Shown here: positions 1 through 5,883 of the stretch, in pieces
Layout: every line of letters starts with the position of its first letter
Numbering within the stretch: position 1 is the first letter of the stretch
Assembly (NCBI GenBank): GCA_903934275.1
Contig: CAIZNF010000377.1
Span: 1-9,847, forward strand
Source of the DNA: an uncultured Nitrosomonadales bacterium
GTDB lineage: Bacteria; Pseudomonadota; Gammaproteobacteria; Burkholderiales; Gallionellaceae
Direction: 5' to 3'
Length of the DNA stretch: 9,847 nt
Notes under the pieces: generated by a model
Database searches by the model: none
What the model was told of the DNA's origin: nothing
Seen by the model: only the letters and a program-made list of their open reading frames with translations
Made by a program: the position numbers and the translations under genes

Positions 1-413
1 GTATGAACATTCCATCCAAACTGAAATCCGGTATGTAACGTGGCCAACACAGCAAGCGCAATGCCAAAATAAACATGCGCGGAAAGCCACTCCTGAAGCG
101 CTGCTCCTTGATGCCGTTTCCAATTTGCTTTCCGCGCCCGGCGATCAATAGTGGTCGGTATTGGCAGAGAAGATATTAAAGATTTTCGCTGTTCCGTGAG
201 TTTTGGTGCCAATCGTTTGCGAATTCCATAAAGAAGCAGCGCAACAATAATCAGCGCAGATAAAATTCCAAACAAGTAACCCAGCCAAGTTCCGCCATAA
301 CCAATCGTATCGTGCTGATCGAACGAATAAATTATTAACGCGATAATCATCAGCAGGCTGGCGATTTTAAAATAGCGATAATTTTTGTATTCCAGCAATG
401 TGCTGCGCTGCAT
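1..413 (-). CDS. Polytopic membrane protein, haem-b/ferric-reductase-like, C-terminus outside window
   Basis: I translated this frame from an ATG at 413 down to the left edge; it is open throughout, giving 137 residues, and lacks its 3' end. Three hydrophobic segments are visible, at about residues 16-31, 43-64 and 111-131, with a basic loop (about 65-105) between the second and third. The third segment holds His113 and His127, a spacing of 13 intervening residues, which is the spacing of axial haem ligands in one helix of cytochrome b and ferric-reductase-type proteins. The N-terminus is short and no cleavable signal is evident. An AGGG about 12 bases upstream is a weak ribosome site. It begins 35 bp after the flavin/Fe-S oxidoreductase gene, so it is probably in the same operon and could be its membrane electron partner. 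Family membership is inferred from the His spacing and topology only; I do not recognise a specific named protein. Confidence 0.75.
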   Translation of the reverse strand, partial: MQRSTLLEYKNYRYFKIASLLMIIALIIYSFDQHDTIGYGGTWLGYLFGILSALIIVALLLYGIRKRLAPKLTEQRKSLISSLPIPTTIDRRARKANWKRHQGAALQEWLSAHVYFGIALAVLATLHTGFQFGWNVH

Positions 414-448
414 ATATTGTTTCGACCCTGAATTAATATTCCGCTGTT

Positions 449-2875
449 TTATCCCAACACCGCAGAGCTGCCGCGCGTAGTCATGGAAAATATCTCTGGG
501 CTGACGCGCATAGCCGCTCCGGTCGGGCATGATCGGACGCAAGCGGGCCCAAATGCGTTGTCTTTGCACATATCACACTTGACCGCTATCTTGGGCAAAT
601 TATCATCAACGATGCGTTTTTCTTTGCCACGGTTAGCATCACCTAGCAGGACTTGCCATAAATTCTTTTTCTTGAATGTTGGGTCAATAACAGCCATCTG
701 GATAACATCGTAAGGACAATTAATTTTGCAGTTGCCGCATCCAATGCAACTGTCTGTAATGAACACTTCACCGTTAACCGTTCTGTGAATGGCATCGGGC
801 GGGCAATCCTTCATGCAATGCGGGTGCTCGCAGTGGCGGCACGAAGTCGGCACGTGCATGTAGCCGTGAGTAGGTCCCGCTTTACGATCCAGAAGCGAGG
901 TGCCTTTGTGTGTGTCCGCACAGGCAGTTTCACAATTATCGCAACGGATGCAAAGGGAGTAATCAATCAACAATATGTCAGTTGCTTCACCAACGCCTTG
1001 CTGTATAAGAAAAGCGAATAAATCATCCTTATCCTGCGGCTCATTTTTTTGGTAATCATGGGCATCTTTTCGAACATTTTCCCGATAGCTCGTAGCCAGA
1101 ATCTCGCGCATCTCTTCGTTACGTTTCAATACCTCGTCAACCGCCGAGGCTTTGAGCATAATAACTTCTGTCGATGCGGCGGCCCGCACAGTGGCCGTGC
1201 GCGGCTTATCTGAAACAAGTGCCATCTCACCGACATAATTACCCGCGACGACGTATGACAACACATCTTCCTTGCCGTCATTTATTCGTGAAACTATAAC
1301 CGAACCGCGCCGGATCAAATACAAGCCGTCGGCTTTGTCGCCTTGATGAAATAAGGTTTCTCCAATTTCATAGCGCTTAATTGTTGCAGCCTTTACCAAG
1401 TAATCCAATTCTCTTTCAGGAAGCGTGTCGATCAGACAGTTACGCACCACGCGTTTCAGCGATACTTCGTCAAGTTTTCGTTGCACGGACTCCACGGAAA
1501 TAAGCAATCTGACCATCGAGCGACGCGGGGTTTCGATCAGCACACAATCCGTAACGGCCTTGACCGTGGCTGATCTGCGGCGGCCGGATATCAGTCCCAT
1601 TTCACCAAAGAAATTACCAGCCTTGATCTGAAAATAAATCTCATTGCCTTCTTTGTTTTTGACAAGAGCGGCAAGTTCACCTTCTACAACCGAAAAAAAA
1701 CTATTGCTGTAATCATTGCGTTTGAAAATTATTTCGCCCGGCTTGGGTGTCGAAATATTGCTTTCAATCAGCAGCTCACGCAATTGCAAGGCAGTGAGGT
1801 CGGCCAATATGGGCACATTACGCTGAATTATGGCAAGCCCCTCGCTTACCGAACATGAAGTATTGAAGCTGGAAATTTTTTGTTTTAGCAGAGGTTCATC
1901 CGACGGCTCCACCGGATGTCCGAGGATATATTCGACCACCTCGTAACCATGATTCAGCGCCTGTTTGATAAGTGGATAGCCTCCGAGTGCCCCGACAATA
2001 TAGAGACCCGGCACATTCGATTCGTATTGTTCCGACAATTCGGGCACCGAGGTTATATCACTGCTGGGGAACTTTACGCCAAAGCTTTCTACCAGTTTGC
2101 GCGGAGGAATGGCACCAAGACGAGCAATAACGCGGTGGCAAGCAATGGTCTCGACCCCTTCAGAAGTCTTGACCGCAAACTTCAACAAAAATCCGTTCTC
2201 TGCCGCATCTTCAACACGGTCAACTATTGCGTTGATACGAGGCTCAATCCTGCCCGCCTTAATGGCAGCCTGCAACAGGTTGAAATTCCCTTCCTTGCAG
2301 CGGCTGAATTCTTCTTCGCGATTGATGAGTAACACCCGATTCTGTTGTGCGAGAGCGAGTGCATTTTCCACACCTGCATCCCCGCCACCCACAACCACAA
2401 TAGTTTCATCTTTAAACTCTTCAGGGTCATCAAGCTGATATTGCACATTCGGCAAATCTTCGCCCTGAACCCCCAGCTTGCGGATATTGCCCTGAAGCCC
2501 GATTGCAAGCACTACAAATTCAGACTTCAACACATCCCCGGAAGGTAAAGTGATATGAAAATTACCGCGCTCACCCTTTATTTTGTCAACCTGTGCGCCC
2601 AAACGCAGGTTGACCCCGTGCTTCTGAATATTTTCGTGCCATGCTTTAAGAATATTTTCACGGGTCCCTGCGGCAAATGTCATCGGGCTGCGGAGTGGCA
2701 GCACGGCAGGCTCGGCCATGACAAGCTTCCCCTTCTGAAACTTATTGACGGTACTTGCGAGGCACTGCCCGGCCTCCAGCAGAATATGCGAGATTCCCAG
2801 TTCAGCAGCATGGGCAGCGGCAGAAAGGCCTGCTGGTCCGGCACCAATAATGACAATCTTGAATTCTTCAGTCAT
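449..2875 (-). CDS. FAD/NAD(P) oxidoreductase fused to two cyclic-nucleotide-binding domains and a 4x[4Fe-4S] ferredoxin module
   Basis: The protein has 808 residues and four parts. (1) Residues 1-320 are a thioredoxin-reductase-like flavoprotein: FAD motif GAGPAG at 11-16, second nucleotide motif GGGDAG at 163-168, and GLYIVG at 290-295. The CxxC redox pair of true thioredoxin reductases is absent, so it is closer to ferredoxin-NAD(P) reductase-like members. (2) CNB domain 1, about 350-460, has a phosphate-binding cassette with Glu425 and Arg434. (3) CNB domain 2, about 478-590, has Glu550 and the canonical PRTATV with Arg559. (4) Residues 635-790 are a DmsB/NrfC-like ferredoxin module with four Cys quartets: 642/645/648/652, 679/682/687/691, 710/713/716/720 and 767/770/779/783. 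No signal peptide or membrane segment is seen, so it is probably cytoplasmic. It likely moves electrons between NAD(P)H and an Fe-S-linked partner under nucleotide control. The start ATG has no clear Shine-Dalgarno. It lies between the channel gene and the haem-b-like gene on the same strand. Confidence 0.93.
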   Translation of the reverse strand: MTEEFKIVIIGAGPAGLSAAAHAAELGISHILLEAGQCLASTVNKFQKGKLVMAEPAVLPLRSPMTFAAGTRENILKAWHENIQKHGVNLRLGAQVDKIKGERGNFHITLPSGDVLKSEFVVLAIGLQGNIRKLGVQGEDLPNVQYQLDDPEEFKDETIVVVGGGDAGVENALALAQQNRVLLINREEEFSRCKEGNFNLLQAAIKAGRIEPRINAIVDRVEDAAENGFLLKFAVKTSEGVETIACHRVIARLGAIPPRKLVESFGVKFPSSDITSVPELSEQYESNVPGLYIVGALGGYPLIKQALNHGYEVVEYILGHPVEPSDEPLLKQKISSFNTSCSVSEGLAIIQRNVPILADLTALQLRELLIESNISTPKPGEIIFKRNDYSNSFFSVVEGELAALVKNKEGNEIYFQIKAGNFFGEMGLISGRRRSATVKAVTDCVLIETPRRSMVRLLISVESVQRKLDEVSLKRVVRNCLIDTLPERELDYLVKAATIKRYEIGETLFHQGDKADGLYLIRRGSVIVSRINDGKEDVLSYVVAGNYVGEMALVSDKPRTATVRAAASTEVIMLKASAVDEVLKRNEEMREILATSYRENVRKDAHDYQKNEPQDKDDLFAFLIQQGVGEATDILLIDYSLCIRCDNCETACADTHKGTSLLDRKAGPTHGYMHVPTSCRHCEHPHCMKDCPPDAIHRTVNGEVFITDSCIGCGNCKINCPYDVIQMAVIDPTFKKKNLWQVLLGDANRGKEKRIVDDNLPKIAVKCDMCKDNAFGPACVRSCPTGAAMRVSPEIFSMTTRGSSAVLG

Positions 2876-2940
2876 TGATTTTTTGTATTGGCAATTTTTG
2901 AACCATGCCTCTATTACGACATGTTCTCAGTTGTGTGAAT

Positions 2941-4386
2941 TCACTCGCCGAGAAATGAGCGAATGCGGTTGACCATCTGATCAAACATGGATTGTGGCTG
3001 CTCAACCACATGGTGGGCGCTGGCCAACTTGGTGGCACTTTTGGTCTGTCGATCGGTCAGCACTTCACCGAGATAGGTTGCAAGTTCGGGCCTTCCGTGC
3101 ATCAGTTGTACCATTGTCTCCCGCGAAATCTCCGCAACCATCGAATCTACTATCGGCATAATGCTGGCCGAGCGAGGTTCACCGAGCAAGAGGGATCTTT
3201 CACCGAAGAAATTGCCTGGATGAATGCGTCCAACCACAATTTCCGGTTGATCGTCAGTGGAGATGCGTACCTCCAGCAAGCCATCGCGCAGAATGAATAG
3301 CGAATCCCCAGGGTCACCCTGACGCAGCAACGGCGTTCCCGCAGTGATAAGTCTATTTTTGGTCAGGGAAGATATTTGGCGCAACTCCTCCGCCGTCATC
3401 GCGGCAAAGATTGAGACATGCTGAACCAGCGGATCGATGCCTCTCATTTCCTCGGCTTCGTCCGCTTTCGATGGCACACGCCGCAGGTCGAGAATCGGCA
3501 CCGGCACTTCAATTCCGACGTAATGCAAATTGCGCAGAATATTCTGATGCACCTGATAGCGGAACACCGGTATGCGCCCCGCGTCCGGACACCAGTACAG
3601 CAGATGCCACAGGATGCCGCGATCGGTGTAGTCGGCAATGCTGACGATGGATTTTCGGGGGATGGTGGCAATCTCCTCGACCTGATTGGCCGCTCCCAGC
3701 AGAATGCGCTCACCCTGCGGGGTGGAGACGCTATATGGCAGGGTTATATGAATTTCATCACGGAAAAATTGCTCGGGGCGCGAATAAACCTTGATATGCT
3801 GACTGAGAATTTGGCCATTTGGAACTATAAAAGTAACTTCGTCGGCCGTCACCAAATGGACGGCCCGCCAATTCATTTCAGTGATGCAGCCTATCTCATT
3901 TTTGTCGCTCATTTGCAACCAGTCGCCCATTTTGAACGGCTGCTGCAATGCCAATACGATACCGGAGAACGCATCAAGAATGGGTTTTTGGAGTGCTAGG
4001 CTGGCCAATCCCAAGGCCACGGAGGATGCAGCCATGATGGAAATCAGCGATTGCCCGAGTATCAGGCCGAAAATTGCGCATGCGACCCAGTACCAAATGA
4101 CGACAGCAACCATATCACGCAGCAAACGAGGGGGAGTGAGATTGCGGGCCCGGATCAGTTTTCGCCAAACAACTGCGTCGATCAGGCGGGTCAGCAGGAA
4201 GCCCCAGCTTAAATACAACAGGATTGGCACGACCATGAGCAATTGGGATGCAATGCTCGTGTTGGCTATCGAGACTTCGCCGATACTATTGGCTACGACC
4301 TGAAGGCAAAATGCTCCAACGACGAAAACGAAGGGAGCAAGAAGCGGTTTTAATATGGAGCCGTTTTTTATGGGGCGATGCGACAT
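2941..4386 (-). CDS. MscS-family channel with C-terminal cyclic-nucleotide-binding domain (bCNG-like)
   Basis: About 481 residues from the ATG at 4386; a TTG directly before it (4389) would add one residue, and ATG is preferred. Hydrophobic segments lie at about 14-32, 49-70, 93-112 and 115-150. The last is the Gly/Ala-rich pore helix of MscS channels (GLASLALQKPILDAFSG, then the PFKMGDW start of the beta domain). The MscS beta and alpha/beta domains run to about 300. A CNB domain occupies about 322-432, with a phosphate cassette FFGERSLLLGEPRSAS holding the conserved Glu397 and Arg406. This architecture matches the bacterial cyclic-nucleotide-gated (bCNG) subgroup of the MscS superfamily, inner-membrane channels in which ligand rather than tension is thought to gate. 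Its stop lies 65 bp before the multidomain oxidoreductase gene, which itself has two CNB domains, so the pair may answer to the same nucleotide. No clear Shine-Dalgarno precedes either start. Confidence 0.92.
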   Translation of the reverse strand: MSHRPIKNGSILKPLLAPFVFVVGAFCLQVVANSIGEVSIANTSIASQLLMVVPILLYLSWGFLLTRLIDAVVWRKLIRARNLTPPRLLRDMVAVVIWYWVACAIFGLILGQSLISIMAASSVALGLASLALQKPILDAFSGIVLALQQPFKMGDWLQMSDKNEIGCITEMNWRAVHLVTADEVTFIVPNGQILSQHIKVYSRPEQFFRDEIHITLPYSVSTPQGERILLGAANQVEEIATIPRKSIVSIADYTDRGILWHLLYWCPDAGRIPVFRYQVHQNILRNLHYVGIEVPVPILDLRRVPSKADEAEEMRGIDPLVQHVSIFAAMTAEELRQISSLTKNRLITAGTPLLRQGDPGDSLFILRDGLLEVRISTDDQPEIVVGRIHPGNFFGERSLLLGEPRSASIMPIVDSMVAEISRETMVQLMHGRPELATYLGEVLTDRQTKSATKLASAHHVVEQPQSMFDQMVNRIRSFLGE

Positions 4387-4423
4387 CAATAGAGACCGGT
4401 TAAAATCGAACTGGTTGGGTTAA

Positions 4424-4429
4424 AGTATA
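4424..4429 (-). promoter_or_regulatory. Candidate -10 box for the channel/oxidoreductase operon
   Basis: On the minus strand TATACT (5 of 6 to the sigma-70 -10 consensus) lies 38 bp upstream of the channel gene ATG, inside an AT-rich stretch. No good -35 hexamer is found at 16-18 bp, so it would be a weak or activator-dependent promoter. The call rests on sequence similarity and position only. Confidence 0.3.
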
Positions 4430-4518
4430 CAAAAATTAACTTCCAAAATGTTGCCCGCGTTTTGAGCGGAAGCGAAAACACAATTGGAAGCCATAGTCAT
4501 AATACTGATAAGATGTCC

Positions 4519-4579
4519 GGGCTCTCAACAGCCCTAACGGGCATGGAGGGGTTACCCCTGATAATGAAACTTGCCATGC
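4519..4579. other. Cluster of short, partly competing hairpins in divergent intergenic region
   Basis: Stems seen directly: GGGCT (4519-4523) with AGCCC (4530-4534); GCCC (4531-4534) with GGGC (4539-4542); AGGGG (4547-4551) with CCCCT (4555-4559); and GCATGG (4541-4546) with CCATGC (4574-4579), which encloses the AGGGG hairpin. The first two stems share bases and cannot form together, as in a switching RNA, but no known riboswitch consensus is recognised. It lies upstream of the cytochrome promoter and of the candidate channel promoter, so it is probably not in the leader of either; an independent small RNA, a repeat element or a DNA-level structure are alternatives. Strand is undetermined. 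Confidence 0.45.
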
Positions 4580-4585
4580 ACGTTT

Positions 4586-4670
4586 CCCCATTTCACGGAG
4601 GGATAACCAGCGATTTGGGCATCGTTTTTTAATGGCCCAGTCGAATGGCTGGTGGTTTTATCAGATGGGG
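4586..4670. other. Large nested stem-loop, possible ncRNA or intergenic repeat element
   Basis: An 85-nt segment folds back on itself with four nested stems: CCCCAT (4586-4591) with ATGGGG (4665-4670); GATAA (4602-4606) with TTATC (4658-4662); CCAGC (4607-4611) with GCTGG (4648-4652); and TGGGCAT (4616-4622) with ATGGCCCA (4632-4639, one bulged G). The loop contains a T-run. No protein-coding gene of convincing length overlaps it. The nesting is far more ordered than expected for spacer DNA, and together with 4519-4579 it makes up most of the 443-bp gap. I do not recognise the family; a multicopy intergenic repeat, a small RNA or a protein-binding region are all possible. Confidence 0.5.
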
Positions 4671-4710
4671 CGAAAGAATCGCTTCGCGAGTTTCACGTTA
4701 ACCAACATTT

Positions 4711-4742
4711 TCAAATGCGCTCGGAGCGAGTATAGCATTTGA
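4711..4742. repeat. 8-bp perfect inverted repeat overlapping the cytochrome -35, candidate operator
   Basis: TCAAATGC (4711-4718) and GCATTTGA (4735-4742) are perfect inverted copies separated by 16 bp. The spacer holds a further small palindrome, CGCTC-G-GAGCG (4718-4728). The right arm overlaps the -35 hexamer at 4739-4744, the placement expected of a repressor or redox-regulator site. It does not match Fur, FNR or LexA consensus sequences as I know them. There is no T-run, so a terminator is unlikely. Confidence 0.45.
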
Positions 4743-4768
4743 CACAGCCATGCACTGTAATGTATATT
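4739..4768 (+). promoter_or_regulatory. Sigma-70 promoter for the SHP-like cytochrome gene
   Basis: A perfect -35 TTGACA (4739-4744) is followed after 18 bp by the -10 TATATT (4763-4768, 5 of 6). Transcription would start near 4775, giving a leader of about 55 nt that ends in a strong ribosome site. The -35 is embedded in the right arm of an inverted repeat, suggesting regulation. Confidence 0.7.
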
Positions 4769-4814
4769 TATCCGCGTAGTACAATCCCTAAATGAAAAAT
4801 GAATTTGACTCCTT

Positions 4815-4820
4815 AGGAGG
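4815..4820 (+). promoter_or_regulatory. Strong Shine-Dalgarno AGGAGG
   Basis: A full AGGAGG, extended by GG, sits 9 bases upstream of the ATG at 4830. It fixes the cytochrome start and is much stronger than the ribosome sites of every other gene in the window, suggesting high translation of the cytochrome. Confidence 0.85.
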
Positions 4821-4829
4821 GGCTTAAAA

Positions 4830-5258
4830 ATGCGTAAATTTGCTTGTGTTCTAATTGCAACTCTCGGTTTTGTAAGTCTGCCTGCTCAGGCAGATGTTGA
4901 TGGTGCTAAACAATTCGTTAAACAGTATGCTGCTCTTGTTAAAGGCGTTAACCCTTCCTACGTTTTGAATGCAGAAGCGGGGCGTGCTTTTTTTATCAAA
5001 AAACATGATGTGAATGGCAAGAAAATTGCCTGCACGGATTGCCATACCGACAATCCCGCTAGCCAGGGTAAGCATTCAAAAACAGGCAAGCCTATCGCAT
5101 CCCTTTCCCCAGCGGTCAACGCAAAACGTTTCTCAAATTTGAAAAAGACTGAGGAACTTTTTGATGAGCACTGCGTTGATGTTCTCTCTAGGGGCTGCAC
5201 ATCACAGGAAAAAGGCGATTACATTACCTATTTGCTGACGGTTGATGCCCATAAATAA
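4830..5258 (+). CDS. Periplasmic monohaem cytochrome c, SHP-like (DUF1924)
   Basis: The 142-residue product starts with a Sec signal peptide (basic MRK, hydrophobic core 5-18, likely cleavage after the AQA at 19-21). The mature part of about 121 residues has a single haem c site, CTDCH at 68-72. It also has DUF1924/SHP-type features: an AGRAFF segment before the haem, the GKHSKTGK segment after it, PAVNAKRF around 95-101 and a Cys115/Cys123 pair that could form a disulfide. SHP proteins are small c-type cytochromes in which an Asn serves as a displaceable sixth haem ligand, allowing O2 or NO binding; Asn97 or Asn103 are candidates here by position, which is inference. SHP genes often sit beside a dihaem cytochrome and a membrane cytochrome b, but neither is adjacent. 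It has its own promoter, a strong ribosome site and a terminator, so it is probably monocistronic. The DUF1924 assignment is from memory of the motif pattern. Confidence 0.88.
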   Translation: MRKFACVLIATLGFVSLPAQADVDGAKQFVKQYAALVKGVNPSYVLNAEAGRAFFIKKHDVNGKKIACTDCHTDNPASQGKHSKTGKPIASLSPAVNAKRFSNLKKTEELFDEHCVDVLSRGCTSQEKGDYITYLLTVDAHK

Positions 5259-5284
5259 ATAGTACCCTACATCGGCATATCGAG

Positions 5285-5312
5285 AGACAGCCCACATTTT
5301 TGTGGGCTGTTT
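5285..5312 (+). terminator. Rho-independent terminator after the cytochrome gene
   Basis: ACAGCCCACA (5287-5296), a TTTT loop, then TGTGGGCTGT (5301-5310) form a perfect 10-bp GC-rich stem, extendable at the base by G-U and A-T pairs, followed by a short T-containing tail. It begins about 26 bp after the cytochrome stop codon and ends about 50 bp before the PAS gene, separating the two transcripts at least in part. The minus strand lacks a T tail, so it acts on the plus strand. Confidence 0.85.
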
Positions 5313-5364
5313 CATTTATACCCAAGCCGAGCGGGCAAAACATTAATTGCTGGATAACGAACTT

Positions 5365-5730
5365 ATGATTACTTTACCGGAACTGAAACAGGTTTTCGAC
5401 AATCTCGATGAAGGTATTGTTTTTATAGACCAGGATCGTCGTGTTGTAGCCATCAACGAAGCGGCTAGCCGCATGTTGGGGCAAGATCTCGATACCACTT
5501 TAAACAAGCTTTGCCACAGCCTTTTTCAAGGAACAGATTGCGCGAAGAACTGCGAAAATAATGACCACTGCGTACTTATGGTGGAAACAAAGCAAGAAAG
5601 AAAATTTCAGGATCTTGTGGTGCGGCGACCGGATGGTGCATTGGTCAATTTGCGCATGTGGGCCATAGTACTACCCTCCAAAGGATCATCGCAACACTGC
5701 GCTGTCGTGTTGCGTGGAACAAATTGGTGA
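5365..5730 (+). CDS. Small stand-alone PAS-domain protein with cysteine cluster
   Basis: 121 residues from the ATG at 5365, which has a GGA about 10 bases upstream; an in-frame TTG at 5347 would add six residues and cannot be excluded. The whole protein is a single PAS fold: the N-terminal helix and FDNLDEGIVFIDQDRRV, the AINEAASRMLGQ segment, then a variable region, and the final strands RRPDGALVNLRM and CAVVLRG. Residues 50-69 carry Cys50, Cys59, Cys63 and Cys69, a cluster resembling the cysteine insert of N-terminal PAS domains in some sigma-54 activators and sensor kinases, where metal or redox binding is suspected. No AAA+, HTH or kinase domain follows; the stop lies 153 bp before the convergent efflux gene. 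It may be a soluble redox or ligand sensor that works through a partner, or a remnant of a larger regulator. The partner is unknown. Confidence 0.85.
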   Translation: MITLPELKQVFDNLDEGIVFIDQDRRVVAINEAASRMLGQDLDTTLNKLCHSLFQGTDCAKNCENNDHCVLMVETKQERKFQDLVVRRPDGALVNLRMWAIVLPSKGSSQHCAVVLRGTNW

Positions 5731-5883
5731 GATTCAAGCGTGTTAGTTACCAAATTGCAATGGGGTTTTTTTGCTACACGAACCGTCTACTGTTGCAGAA
5801 TAATTGCCGCCAGATATTGTTATAAGTTCCCTTCAGTAAATCCATACTAAACTATCTGTAATTGGAATAAGACTTGTCACAGC

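Noticed and set aside
1916..2332. Plus-strand open frame of 138 codons
   Set aside because: Antisense shadow of the multidomain oxidoreductase gene, which keeps motifs along its full length.
2935..2944. 10-bp palindrome GTGAATTCAC at the end of the channel gene
   Set aside because: Short, spans the stop codon, has no T-tail and no second copy nearby; compatible with chance.
3418..3999. Plus-strand open frame of 193 codons
   Set aside because: Antisense shadow of the MscS-CNB gene, which has clear family motifs on the minus strand.
4564..4632. Plus-strand 22-codon frame starting ATG AAA CTT
   Set aside because: Too short, without a ribosome site, and lying within hairpin stems upstream of the mapped-looking promoter.
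4436..4657. Minus-strand open frame of 73 codons (51 from an ATG at 4591) through the structured intergenic region
   Set aside because: It has no Shine-Dalgarno, no recognisable domain, overlaps the nested hairpins and the candidate channel promoter, and its composition looks non-coding.
4531..4703. Possible integron attC-like site (CCCTAAC ... GTTAACC)
   Set aside because: The core-site consensus is not met at either end and no integrase or cassette gene is present.
5752..5772. T-run after a weak CCA...TGG pairing, considered as a terminator for the PAS gene
   Set aside because: The stem has only about three pairs and mismatches; not enough for an intrinsic terminator.
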